Below are positions 48,696 through 59,853 of a stretch of 64,000 nucleotides of DNA, in pieces (within the stretch, counting starts at the first letter, position 1; each line of letters opens with the position of its first letter). The DNA is taken from the NCBI GenBank assembly GCA_037178975.1, contig JASJZH010000004.1, positions 7,006,001 to 7,070,000 of the forward strand, read 5' to 3'. The notes beneath the pieces were generated by a model. It saw only the letters and a program-made list of their open reading frames with translations. It was not told where the DNA came from and did no database searches. A program made the position numbers and the translations under genes. This DNA comes from Oscheius tipulae (lineage: Eukaryota; Nematoda; Chromadorea; Rhabditida; Rhabditidae).

Positions 48696-48730
48696 TCAGT
48701 CGAGGAGCCATGAAAGACAGCCTAGCAGCA

Positions 48731-49139
48731 ATGTTCCGCCTCGCCGTCTTCGTCGCTATCCTCGGAGTCTCCAGCGCCTTCCTCTTCCCCTCAGGAGGTG
48801 GAGGATGTGGATGGTTTGTTCTTTTTGACTATCCAATTTAATCTATATTTTCAGTGGTGCTCCTCCCCCACCACCCTGTGGAGGCGGGTGTGCTCCCCCG
48901 CCTCCTCCCCCGTGTGGAGGTGGATGGTAACTTTCGTTTCAAGAATCCAAAAACACCTAAAATTTCAGCGCTCCCCCTCCCCCACCACCTTGCGGAGGAG
49001 GATGCGGAGGTGGCCCCATCGGAGGTAGGAAATCCTTCTAACAGCACATTCAATGAGTTTAGGTGGATACGCTGCTCCTCCTCCCCCTGCCCCTTACCCG
49101 GCTCCCGCTGGAAACTCCTACGCCGTCGCTGGAAAGTAA
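48731..49139 (+). CDS. Small secreted Cys/Gly/Pro repeat protein
   Basis: Four small exons encode a signal peptide MFRLAVFVAILGVSSAF, a Gly-Cys stretch, then repeated units of the type CAPPPPPPCGGG, and a tail ending AGNSYAVAGK at TAA 49137-49139. The repeat unit is nearly one per exon (second and third exons), and the introns between them are about the same size, which suggests internal exon duplication. Sequence of this kind precedes the ground-like domain in nematode grl/grd proteins; here that domain is absent, so it is a minimal secreted peptide, possibly of cuticle or gland. The start could be an in-frame ATG at 48710, but the TATA box position and signal peptide favour 48731. Confidence 0.75.
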
Positions 49140-49240
49140 ATTCCAACAGACAGGATTCCTTGTTTGTACATTAGATTTTCATAAATATTACCAATTATTC
49201 CTTCTTCAAATCCTGACAGTTGGACACTAGCGAAAATTCT

Positions 49241-50298
49241 TCAATTACAGATCTTCTTGGTACAGACACAATTGTTCTTTCCATAGGACTCTATCTCCTT
49301 CTCGAAATACCACATATGGTCATCGAAAGACTTCTTCTTCAAACTATCTGAGCAATTAGGACTCTCGGCAGCATCCGAACAGACTGTATAGTTTGCTCGA
49401 TCTGACATCTCCTCCGGGTACCAGACTTCCGTGAAATGATGGTAGAATCCACCATGTTTGTCCACAGAAGGTAGTCGGGCAACAGCATCGGCTGCATGAA
49501 CAACTCTCACGGCGTTCGGAACGTCATTGTTAATGGAAGCAGCGAATTGATATTCGCCTATTCGGGGCTCACCAAAGGTAATCAGGTTGATCTGGAAAGA
49601 AAACAGCAAGAGTATGAGAAACAGTTACCCTATACTTATCGATGGTATTTGTGTAGGAAAGATATGAGGCTGTTAGAACGGCGAATGTGGCTCCCAGCGA
49701 GTGACCGGTGATCTAAAGAGATTAACTCCAATTTCGCTGAACACACCCAAATGCCAAAGTCCGGATACTGGTTCAACAATGTCAAGAAGTCGTCCTTCAT
49801 TCCCTTGGTCCAAAGCAAACTGAATCCGTTGTAGAAGTAATGGGCTACCCAGCCACCTGCCATCCAATTCACCTGTTTTTTTTGGTTTCTCTCTCCGTCA
49901 GAACTCACATGTTTTTCATATAGGGTTCCCCAGACATCTTCTATGAACTGAAAGTTGGTGCTCGTTCCTCTAAATGATCAACATTTCGCGTGAGATTGAC
50001 TTAACTACCTATAGGCAATGATGATTGCTTTGTCTGACAAAGAAACTGCAGTATATCCTGAGCAGGCGTCCGCCATATCGCAAAGAACAGAAACTCGTCG
50101 TTTCAACTAGGAAACTGTCTAGGTAAGTGAGCTGTAAGTTACCGTAGCGTTTGGAAATTGTGAAGCTAGACATTTAGCTGGAGTGTCAGAATAAGCAGCT
50201 GAGGTAGCTGCGAAGAATTTTGATCTGGTTAGAGGATCTTGGTAGTTCAGGGAGAATACTACTGCTGGTAAGAGACAAAGTAGTAAACATTTCGTCAT
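49241..50298 (-). CDS. Secreted class 3 lipase
   Basis: ATG 50298 begins the signal peptide MTKCLLLCLLPAVVFSL. The alpha/beta-hydrolase core has the expected class 3 features: KAIIIAYRGTSTNFQF, the nucleophile elbow GHSLGA (Ser in ITGHSLGATF), the strand LITFGEPRIGEYQFA, the catalytic Asp in VHAADAVARLP and His in GFYHHFTEVWYP. The C-terminal tail is Cys-rich (CVCTKKICN, TGA 49241-49243). Class 3 lipases hydrolyse triacylglycerol or related esters; nematodes carry many secreted copies, probably for digestion. Six exons with short introns. Length (about 300 residues) is normal. The triad appears complete, so an active enzyme is likely, though substrate is unknown. Confidence 0.85.
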
Positions 50299-50506
50299 TT
50301 TGAACAAAAGAGGTGAGCACAGATTGTTTGATATGAGGTGATAAGGAGACAGGCACACCGAAGTGTCGTTGGAAAGGCTCGCGTCATTTCGATCATGAAA
50401 GTACGAAATAGCCCATTTTCTTCTGTTGAAAACTTGTGAGTTTGAATAGACGATAAATTCTTTATTCCCTAGTTCAAAAATTGCAAAACCCTAAGAGATC
50501 TCTTTT

Positions 50507-52284
50507 TCATTGCCAGCTCCTGCTCAACATCTCAAAGTGCTGATGAGTGTCGAGATGATCCACCACCGAAGTTCGATGACTCGTTTGATACCCGAACATT
50601 CCAAAAAGATGACTTCGCCACTCCCGGAAAGCCAAATGAAACACTACGTATTCTGTCAATGGTAGCCTGAAAATGGTTTCAACTTTGACTTCAACAGATC
50701 AACTCACGCCGTCATGAAGATCTGATAGAACAACCCGACTATACTTGTGGTTATTGGCGTAGTTATGGTCGTCTTGATATACATCATCAAGCCGGCAATG
50801 AAGAAGAGAATGCTGACCAAAATCATAATAAAACTGGTCAACTAAAAATGGATTTATGAGGGTCAGGAACACATTTACTCTCAAGATCCTAAAGTTTTCG
50901 TACAACTGATAGCGCATGCTGAGAGAGTAGTTCGACGAATTCTTGTTGAAGTTTTTGCTGGCATTGGAGTTGACATAGTAGATTGTAAACATCACCTTAA
51001 GAATCAGTGGTTAATGAATCCACAGAAGCTTACAGGAACTACGAAAACTTGACTGATCATCACGGCTACGAACAGTTGAATGTAGGTTATGTAGGCGTTG
51101 AGCATGAGGTAGGCAGTCGTGACACTTCCACAGTGGACGAAGATTATGAGGAAGATCGGGATACGGTAGCGACGAGAATGTTCGTAGGTCTGAAAGGATT
51201 CAACTGATTAACATTTCAAAGAAATCAGGCTTCAGTGATGTAGGGGACTGTACCCGTACGCTTGACTTATTCATAACTTGTTCGAGAACATTTTGAACTA
51301 TGCACGGAAGGTCAGAGATTTGGTGATTGCTACCGGAATTGAAGTATTCGTTCGGTTTGCTAGAAAAGAATAGTAACTTAGCGATCGGGGGTTCACGAAA
51401 TTTCATGGTGCACACAGACTGTATCTAGTGGAACAGTTCAACAACAACTGCAAGGAGTTGACTCCCTATCAGATCTGAGGGACGCCCGAGAAATTTATGA
51501 CTGTAGCGGTGAAACTCATAAAACTGGAAAAAAAAACTAAAGAAAAGTCTGGTCTAGTCGCGGTGAACTTTTCTTGTCCGGAAAGTTCACAAAAGTTTGT
51601 TTGAGACATTTGCAGCAAACGTACAATCATTTGGCAAGGTTGTAATAGGGTACTTGGCTGTACAAAATCTCAATAGAATGTGTGCTTGATGTATATCTGA
51701 CAAAAAAAAACAAGAGCTTACTTGAACATAAAAAGCAGCTATCAGACGCTCCATCAGTGCCGCTAACTTCGACATGAACAAACTGGCTACATACCAACAT
51801 CGGATGAATGATATGACGGAAAGAAAGGTTGTACCTAAACTATACATGCTTAACAAGAAACACTGCCTACTTTGTCCCAACCCATTCCTTTCTTCCTGAA
51901 TCAAAAGATATCTTGCCACAGCCATTGGATAGGATTGCGCTACAAAGGCAGACACGATCAGTTGAAGATTGACATGGACGACACTCCGAGTGTAGGCGAG
52001 GAACAGATAGTACGTGGGAATGATTAGGTGACAGATCAAAAGGAAGTATTCTATCTGAACAGTTACTTCTTCGACGAGTCAAGGAGGGAACTCACGATGT
52101 GACAAGTGTCAATGACTCCAAAGTATCCAGACTGGATCAGGTCATTCAGATCCGTGGCTTCCGTTTGTAAAAGTTTCGTAACATTAACGAGGACAGAAAC
52201 AGTGGTATTTGAGTTTGGAGCGACAGTAAAAGTCTCCAATGTCGTGTAAAAGTTCGTAATTATCTTGTCGATAGCCGGCGCCAT
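50507..52284 (-). CDS. Sre-like nematode chemoreceptor (7TM)
   Basis: ATG 52284 begins MAPAIDKIITNFYTTLETF, an N-glycosylated extracellular start. Hydrophobic segments in order include LLICHLIIPTYYLFLAYTR, MYSLGTTFLSVISFIR and SFIMILVSILFFIAGLMMY. The hallmark LSMRYQLYENFRILR precedes a late TM segment, matching the LS.RYQ..EN signature of Sre receptors more closely than the copy at 35.4 kb. The C-terminal part, LTEYVVFHLAFREWRSHLFG, is also typical. The last exon ends at TGA 50507-50509. Several introns of 40-60 bp; exon borders in the middle (51.0-51.6 kb) are the least certain. Expected in the ciliary membrane of chemosensory neurons. Confidence 0.78.
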
Positions 52285-53187
52285 GAGGCAAGACAGTCGG
52301 TCTATTCAGAATGACAGGTGTTACGGAAGCGCCGGAGAGCGGATTAACCTTTTACCGTTCTGAAAGCATCAAAGATTGAGAGATACTCATTTGAACAGTT
52401 AATTAAAACGTCAAGCTCCAGGTTAAGGATTAGTTCATCGAAGTCGCTATAGCTAAGAGGAACTTGGACAAATGTCAGGATTAATCAACGGGGCAGTATG
52501 AGGCAATAAAAGAAGCCTTGAGAGGATTCATTTGAAACACGACACAGCCTAAGAACAGATAATGGACAGAAGGTAGCCCTTCTTTTATCAACAAGTAATG
52601 GCATGTAATGACCCGTCGGAACCAGCTTTCGAAGTCTTTTAGACGAGAAAACACTTAATTGATACAGAACATAATTGTTTTCTGTTTACAAACTTTCAGA
52701 GAGTTTTCAAAACGACACTTAGCAAATTCTAGCAACGTTTTCAACAGCTTTGTAAGGGAAATAGATTGGAGGACAGAACGGATTGACTCTCTTCGGGATG
52801 TTCCATTGAAAACCCACTTAACCGAATGAAGAGTTGCATAAAAGATCAGAAATTCGGTTGATGTCCGTCCAATGAATACAGTAGAAAACTAAGAACTCAT
52901 TGCAAGACAACTGCTGCTGGTCATGCCAGAGTAATTATAGCTTTTCTTGGCACACTTCCCCTTGTCAGCCTATTCATTCTCCTACTGGGTAGGTGTAATT
53001 ATCCCACATGGAGAGTCTCGCCTCTTTTTGGGAAACGTTTAGAGGAGTGCCCACATGAAGCAGGACAGCCAGGTGAAACCGGGTACGAAACTGATGCATT
53101 GGAAATGAGGTGTTCTGGTAAAAACGCCGACGTTTGAACTTTAGTAGTCATTCGGTAGATTTGTATAGTTTAATCGGAAGTATTGCA
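52285..53187. other. Intergenic, no gene seen
   Basis: About 900 bases between two minus-strand receptor genes with no supportable frame. Confidence 0.55.
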
Positions 53188-54422
53188 TCAATACTTGGTA
53201 GTTCTTGTCACTATCGTGATTACACTGGTCTCCTTGGATGGTCTTCTTCTAACCCTAATGATTTTTCGGACAGACAACAAGATGACCACAGAAAGAAGAG
53301 GTATCTGCCATGTATCCACCACTGTTTGGCTCTAAAACCGACTCTTTCCAGTTCTCTAATTTGTACTCACAATGGCTAAGACGTTCCCCAGATCTTCGTA
53401 CGTGATGTGAAGGTAGTCAGTGAAAAAGATCAGCACGAAATAGATTATAGTCGGGTAGAAGTCTAGGAAGTGCACTGCTATCTAAAACCATAAGGATGTT
53501 TATTTGAAATTGGAGTTCCTACCATGATAAGCATACCCTTGTTGAGGTTCCGTTGAAGTCGTTTGGTCCTCTCGGAGAACTCTCCTTTGCGGAAGAATCG
53601 GTTCAGTTTCCGGTACGACCGAATGCAGATGGCCGTTACAGCAATTGTTAGAGCAAGATCAATATATGATCCAGCGGGACCATGCTAAAAACGAATCTAT
53701 TGAATCCGAAAAAGACTTGTAAATTGTTCTTTGATTACTTTTGTTCGTTTCTCGCCACTGCCCAGAGATCACGAATGATAATCTTGTTTTCAAGTGATGC
53801 CAGAGTCAAGAAAAACTCACATCTGATTCCACTGTCAGCCTCAAAACTGTTCCATTCGTGTCGTTTCCGAAACACCAAAAGTCGCAAGTCAACTCGTGAG
53901 AAACCTGGTAGCTGAACAAGATAACCACTTGGATAAGAGGCATAGCCAGTCCGATGACTCCGCAGATTGCCGACTTCCACTTGAAACCACCACTTGGACT
54001 AAACAAGTTGATAGTAACTTTTAACTGGGTCTTACTTGATGACAATCATGGTCCTGTAAATAAAAACGGCTCCAAGAAGAGTCATAGATTGTCGATAAAA
54101 CAGATCGTCGAGTCTAGCCAAGAGCCCATTGAGAAAGTCTGGATAGTACTGTCCGAGAAGAAAAGTGTCTTTTTCTATGTTTGATAGATAGATCTGAAAA
54201 CAGTTACAGTTTCAAATAGGAACTTACAGGATAAGTAAGGATATCGACCAGCCCCAGAAGGAAACTGGAAGTGGACAAGACTACAATGGCCGTCTTGAGA
54301 CCACTGGCATTCTCTTTCTGTGACAATAGACCGACAAGGGTAATAGTCGAGCAGACGATATTGACCAGATTGGCCAGTCCGGTACTGGAAACCAGGAAGA
54401 TGTTAAAAAAGGACGGCTGCAT
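53188..54422 (-). CDS. Unassigned 7TM receptor, nematode chemoreceptor-like
   Basis: ATG 54422 begins MQPSFFNIFLVSSTGLANLV, leading straight into TM1. Later segments include TAIVVLSTSSFLLGLVDILT, FKWKSAICGVIGLAMPLIQV and, at the end, PLLSVVILLSVRKIIRV followed by a basic tail (RRRPSKETSV..TRTTKY, TGA 53188-53190). Six short introns can be joined in phase. The last acceptor (TTTTAG|AGCC) restores frame after AI with SQTVVDTWQIPLL. The overall plan is a compact serpentine receptor without a large N-terminus. I cannot place it in Srh, Str, Srx or another named family by eye. Its neighbours on the left (Sre-like) and right suggest a chemoreceptor cluster. Confidence 0.65.
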
Positions 54423-54747
54423 CTAGTCTGTCTGCTGCTACCCACACTGTCGTGCAATCAGAGATGATTCGTCTGAGTAACTAGGGTAACTCCTTTTGAG
54501 CAATCCAATTACGGGTAATTGTACCGCGTGTAGGGAAAATATTTCACAAGGGCGATTTATTATTCTGTCTCAACTTCAGGTGTTCTTTTGCTAGCGAAGA
54601 AAACATGAGTAATGAAGAATAATTTATTGTTAGTCGTTGGTTGTTGCAATTCATAAACTAAGGAATGAGTCAGAGTTGATATTTTGACTGTTCACATGTA
54701 GTGAGTAGTTAGGACGAAGTGGAAACTTTTGTTAATAGGAAGCGATG

Positions 54748-54793
54748 CAGCCGCCAAATCTATTATCGACGGCTAAAAAAGCCGTCGAAGACG
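54748..54793. repeat. Hairpin-bearing dispersed motif, copy 2
   Basis: GAAGCGATGCAGCCGCC is followed by a 9-bp stem, TCGACGGCT at 54766-54774 and AGCCGTCGA at 54780-54788, with a five-A loop, then GACGGCTGGTATT. The order parallels 4137-4211. The stem sequences differ while pairing is kept, which supports selection for the structure, or shared origin with later change. Confidence 0.5.
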
Positions 54794-54895
54794 GCTGGTA
54801 TTCTAGTAAGAGACTATCAGTTCTCTACTAGAATATTCCAATAAAAAAGTATGGGTTCTTTACTGGAATATCCCCGTAAGAGTGTATGGGTCATT
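54791..54895. repeat. Three imperfect tandem units of about 36 bp
   Basis: Units of the type TACTAGAATATTCC..GTATGGGTTCTT occur in tandem: a diverged first copy after 54791, the second from about 54825 (with ACTAGAATATTCC), the third from about 54861 (with ACTGGAATATCCCC). The array directly follows hairpin motif copy 2, so the two may form one element. Confidence 0.6.
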
Positions 54896-55331
54896 TACCA
54901 AATGCATGACAGATTTGGAGACGAAGCTGTTCGTTTCACAACCATTGAGAAGGAGAACAGTGCCGAAGGACAATGCTAGCACACCGTGAATCTCGTGTCT
55001 GGCTGGAAGATGGGTTGCGAGAGTTGCGCTAGATGTCGAACCCTGTTATAGAACAACGTTCAAGCTTATCATCCTGTGACGTAAGCAGTCGAGAAGAAAG
55101 TTATTTTTATGCAATAAAAAGGCGAAACCTTCTATTATCACCAGCTCCCAGTATCCCCAGTATAAAATGTTCCTTGCCTTCCAAAGTTGAAGAGTCACGG
55201 GACGCATTGCTATTAAAATCCGGAACTGGAAAGTGGAAAAGTCTGGAAGAAAAAGAGCCAAACTTACTAATACAATTAACACGAGTGACGCGTACATATA
55301 TCCGTGGCGACAGAAAGTGAAGCCACAGTTT

Positions 55332-55351
55332 TGAAAGAGATATCTCTTTCA
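55332..55351. repeat. 20-bp perfect palindrome
   Basis: TGAAAGAGATATCTCTTTCA is its own reverse complement. It could be a dimeric transcription-factor site or chance; there is no gene within several hundred bases. Confidence 0.85.
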
Positions 55352-55590
55352 GAACTCGGGATGGGAATGAAGAGACAAAAGTAGGCTGACAATTGAGAAA
55401 CGTAGAGAAGACTTGTGTGTCACATCCAATTTTACGTAAGAAAGATTTATTGAAAAACATATTCATGAGCACATTTGAATTCAGGGCAGCTCTGGTATCC
55501 GGTCTAAAGGAACAGCGTGAGCAGAACGCGACCGAAATGACAGCGTGGAAAAGAGCAGTTGTACGTCCTCTAGACAGTGTTGAAACTTCT

Positions 55591-55680
55591 GGGGAGATAG
55601 AGAGACAGAGATAGAGTAAGAGAAAAGCAGAGAGACGCAGATACGGAAAAGCAAGGAGAGACAGAGAGAAGGAGATGATG
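55591..55680. repeat. Purine-rich simple repeat (GA / ACAG units)
   Basis: About 90 bases of imperfect GAGA and GACAGA units, like the stretch at 7231-7300. Confidence 0.75.
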
Positions 55681-56088
55681 ATTGACTGAGACACCCTCCT
55701 CTGACCTATTACTTTTTAGCCTTGAAGGGCTTTGGAAACTTCAACTACTTTCAATCACCTACTCTTTCCCAAACTCAAAAACGGTGTTCGCATAAAAAGC
55801 ACGGAAATAGATAACTAGTAGCGGCGTCGCCAGGTTTATAACTAAATTAAGACAAATCACAGCAAACTTTATGGAACACTTACTCTCTCATTCGTTCAGG
55901 TAACAGCCACTCAAAACCGATATCTCCACAGAACTACAGAATAATCACGACTCCCCAAGTTCAAGGACAATTTTCAACAAAGCTAAAGGTACTTCATGAC
56001 ACAATCAACAAGTTGTGAGATCACCGGACGATTTAAAGCAACATGAACAGCATGTCACAATGACGTAAAGAAGACCAGGAAAAGCATT

Positions 56089-57720
56089 TCACCAAGGACT
56101 CGAATGTTCCACTTGTCCCACTGGCTCATCCTGAAAGGGAAAATAAACGTAAAAAAATAAGCAATATCTTACTTTTTCTTCTTCAATGGAGGCCGCTTCG
56201 AACCGATCGAACTTCTCGTTGTAGAAGACCCATGTGGCGATGGTTTTCCCAGCCAGACGTGAAATTCGCTCTCTTGTGGGGACTTCATACAAGGTTTTGA
56301 CGGTGACGGCGATCTAAAAGCTGGTTTGAATCTGTCTTATTCTTTCTGTTACCTCGCCGAAGAGTTCATCGGTGTGGGTGAACGTGTCCACAAGCTGTCT
56401 AGGGAACTGGATGCGAACGAGAAACTGAAATTATGGTCGATTGTATTGCATTTTTGAATGTTTCTTTATGGTTCTGCTAATAGTCTTAATAGAAGGCAAG
56501 CTACCACGAATTGAGGTAGACAGGCTGGACAAAAACAATCTAACCTGGGCGATATCGAATTTTCCCTCCTGCACAATTCGCTTCTGCCGCTGCTCCTTGT
56601 GTGGAAAAATTGTCGTGGCCGACAAGACAGCCTTGTCGATGACCGTCTTGAAACGGATTACCGAACCCAACTGAACAATTACAAATTGAGCTCAAAGGCT
56701 AAACCTGCTCATCGTGGTGATTTTGATAGGAGTTGACGATTCTCAAGAGTCCGGATTCCCGACTCCAGACCTTCATGGTAACCTGCCCAAGTTGTACAAC
56801 ATGATGGGCATAGACAATCACTCCAATTCGCTTCGGCTGGAAAAACTTAGAATGTACAAAGTGGTAATGATTATACCTGCTCAGTGTCGGGGCCTCTCTG
56901 GTACCCATCTCCGGTCAGGACATCCTGAGCATAGTTCTGCTGAACCCAGGGCTAAAATAGCAGCTTCCAATTATACTGAACTCGACTCACAGTGTAGAGA
57001 TGGCATGTAAGAAGGTCTTCGTCACTTTCCTTCCCGATATTAACCAAGACCTTTTCGAGATTTGTAATAATCTTCCTATCCGCGTCCCAAGCATCCTCCA
57101 AGCGTTGGTTGCCTGACATGACCGGCAACATAATCTGGCCGAAATGGAAAGAGAACTTGACTTGACACAAGTAGAAGGTGCCACGTTCCTTCTTCTGTTC
57201 TTCGAAGAGGTTAGAGTCGCTGAGGGTCTAAATTACACGTTTAAAAAACAAACTAGAATTCAATGCTCACTCCCAGTTCCATCGACCAAATGGAGTCGGT
57301 CATCACGGCCCTCTTTCCATTGTATGACAGACGGAAGATCTGGGGGAAGTGATGAAAATCCCGGGCCACGACATTTACGTGGGCCTATAATAAACTTTTC
57401 AAGATAGAAATTAGAAATCTTACGATAAGCTCCTCATCCCCGACGACGTCGACTTCGTAGAGTCCAGCCGGACTTTTCTCGACTTCGTATACCTCCTCCA
57501 GAGGATCTATACTGTCGTCCTTCTGCTAACCATGCTTTTTAAAATTTGTAAAATCGTATGAACTCACATTTTTCCGGTGGAAGTCAATGAATTCTCCAAA
57601 GTTCAAGTCAGGCGGGAATTCGGGAGTCCGATTCAGAATATGGATACGATCGAGGAAGAACAGGGCAATGAACTTCTCATTCACGCCCATGATCAAAGCG
57701 GTGACTTTCTCTTCGGACAT
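56089..57720 (-). CDS. Multi-exon cytoplasmic protein of unknown family
   Basis: ATG 57720 (MSEEKVTALIMGVNEKFIAL) begins a gene of about ten exons with short introns whose phases agree. The protein has about 430 residues, no signal peptide and no clear membrane span. Distinct blocks include ALFFLDRIHILNRTPEFPP, AHVNVVARDFHHFPQIFRLS, TFYLCQVKFSFHFGQIMLP, RIGVIVYAHHVVQLGQ and RLAGKTIATWVFYNEKFDRF. It ends with QVEHSSPW and TGA 56089-56091. I do not recognise the family. The repeated pattern of strand-like segments with aromatic ends suggests an all-beta or NTF2-like fold, but this is a guess. It lies between two receptor genes and is not obviously linked to them. Confidence 0.72.
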
Positions 57721-58322
57721 GGCTGAACAGTTCAAGTGAATTGTGTGCAAAAAAAAGTATGATACAAAAGAGGTATATATGGCAGACGACAATTCAACTC
57801 CGAGCCAAATTCAAATAGAAAGACTTGCGTGAAGACGCAGTACTGCGTACCCGCATTCAGGAACCTACTCAGGTCGATTCTTTTATGTAACACGGACGAC
57901 AATTTAGCATTGTGCAAGAAGCTAAATAATTACGGAAGTCAATTCAAGCGATACACCTAATTAGAATTTCTCGCAAGATTCTGTGAAAACATTTTGGAAG
58001 CAAGATACTGCGACTACTTACGAGGGATTTGTTGTTGTTTGGGACTACTGGGAAAAGTCGTCCGTGTGTCATAAAGGTGCCCTCAGGCCTCAAGTATCTC
58101 GAGATACGATTTAGAGATCAAGATTAGCATCTCGAAGATGGATTCACAAGAGTGAGGCTTTGATAACCTCTTACGAGAAACTTTTATGTGAGTAGTTGCG
58201 CGAAATGCATGTGTGGTAGGCAGTTTCAGTTTTTGGCTGTCAGGGATCTAACAGTCAAAGTTACAAGTATAATTTTATTTATGTATTCCGGCTTCTTGAA
58301 GAGTACAAATACATAACCTCGT
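57721..58322. other. Intergenic with a 14-bp palindrome
   Basis: No gene is supported. GTATCTCGAGATAC at 58094-58107 is a perfect palindrome. The region presumably holds the promoter of the unknown gene to the left. Confidence 0.5.
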
Positions 58323-59657
58323 TCACAATATTGAATGTCTAACAGTAACATGTTGACCGGTTCTTCTCGGAGGTGCTTCTGTGACAGTAACTGGATGGTC
58401 TTCAACCTTTCGAACTCTTTGAAGTCGAACGGGGCAGATTATTTCGTTTCTGACCTCTTTGCTGACTACGATCACAAACAGAGGTGCCAAGATCCCAGCA
58501 AGCAACATAACCTGGATCTACTTTTAGGCAGGTCTTTAAGAACCTACCCCCGTTATTACCCTCTTGGTCAAGAACACGGCTGACTCATCAATGCTGGTAT
58601 TGAATACGTAGAGACAGTACAGATTCGGTACCTGAACTATTGTTCTCGAGCAAAGAAAGTATGGTACCTGAAAGGCTATAAATATTGCAACAGCCTGTCT
58701 GAGCAGCTGCTTTTCCCCAAAGGCGCCTGCATGTGTCCCCTGTCTCATAATAACAAGTTTGATGACGATGACTAGATAAAGAATCAACGAGATCGCTGGG
58801 AGAGCAGTAGTTATCACCAGTTCGAACTAAAAGGACAAATCTTTGAATGTTCATGGCTTCTTACATTTCTCATTGTGATCCGTAACGTACTAGCCAGTTC
58901 CAGCTCGTCTATCTTTTTGTGTTGGGATCCGCAGTGGTAGTACCATTGGAATTGTGCAGATTCCAAATCAAAGAACGCTTTGTAAGAACAACTGTTGATC
59001 GTTGTAAAGCTGGTAGCAACAATGACCACTGTCCAAACAGTGAGTATCGGTATTAGGAATGCCTTTCTAGATATTGTTTTCAATGATCTGACCCCTTCCT
59101 ACCCTGTCAATAGCTGCGAAGCTCGCGGAACAAGAAATATGAAGAACCGATACAGTGCTAAAAGAAGAGTAAAACATTGAAGTAGCCAGTTTGACAGATT
59201 TTCCAAGCTGTCAAAGATTATGTAAGGCACTGAAAGAAAGAGTCATCTTGTCTGGCCCATTAACCTGTTTCAAGATACGACTCCTTCTCTTTCATGTCAA
59301 GAACCAAAATTACAGGAACAGTACAAACAATTTCTCTGGTGACTATCAACAGATTAGCTATGACAATGTTGAAAACCAGTACCAGGAACTCTCTCTAACT
59401 GTAACACTTTGTATAATTTGTAAACATCATGCCTTCAGAAACGTTTTCACTCTGATGAGTGTCACGAACATTATCAAGTTCACCGCTGTAGATAATAGTA
59501 AGGCAAGGAAGTAAAGAACGATGACTACCCAATATAACACACTCTTTTGAGTTGGATCGACGTTTGACTGAAAGGCATTAGAAATGGAAAAAGAAGTTAC
59601 CTCTGAAACACTCCCAATAATATTAAATGGTGTAGTATAACCGTTATCATTGTCCAT
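58323..59657 (-). CDS. 7TM receptor, nematode serpentine type
   Basis: ATG 59657 (MDNDNGYTTPFNIIG) follows a TTG often mistaken for the start. TM1 is VLYWVVIVLYFLALLLSTAV, TM2 FNIVIANLLIVT, TM3 CFTLLLALYRFFIFLV with the PRAS end, TM4 AFLIPILTVWTVVIVATSF, TM5 ALPAISLILYLVIVIKLVIM, TM6 QAVAIFIAFQ and TM7 LAGILAPLFVIVV, followed by a basic tail ending VTVRHSIL at TGA 58323-58325. Extracellular cysteines flank the SC.YKA loop and the loop WYYHCG. The plan fits a rhodopsin-like nematode chemoreceptor; the LLRQAVAIFIAFQ helix reminds me of Srx, but I do not assign it. Introns are 40-60 bp. Some exon borders near 59.1-59.4 kb are uncertain. Confidence 0.72.
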
Positions 59658-59853
59658 TAGTGACAAAGGAAAGAAATGAGTAGGGGAGATTGGCTGTCAT
59701 GAACTATTCATCTGTTCCGACGAGAGTTTTCTCGCGAACATTGTATGGACTTTCGATATTGTAACTCAGAAAGCGTTGACAAAAAAAGAATCAAAGCTAG
59801 GAATTTAACGTAGAACAAGAACAGCACTATTTTATTATTGTTCAAACACAGCT

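Larger units (their letters stand above)
47519..48709. other. Intergenic with nested inverted repeats
   Basis: No gene is supported. The stretch holds a nested inverted repeat (48017-48074) and a second one with 14-bp arms and an A-rich loop (48135-48232), listed separately. A TATA box for the downstream gene lies at its right edge. Confidence 0.55.
54423..56088. other. Intergenic with hairpin motif, tandem repeat and palindrome
   Basis: No gene supported. Contains hairpin motif copy 2 (54748-54793), a three-unit imperfect tandem repeat (about 54791-54895), a 20-bp palindrome (55332-55351) and a purine-rich simple repeat (55591-55680). Confidence 0.6.
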
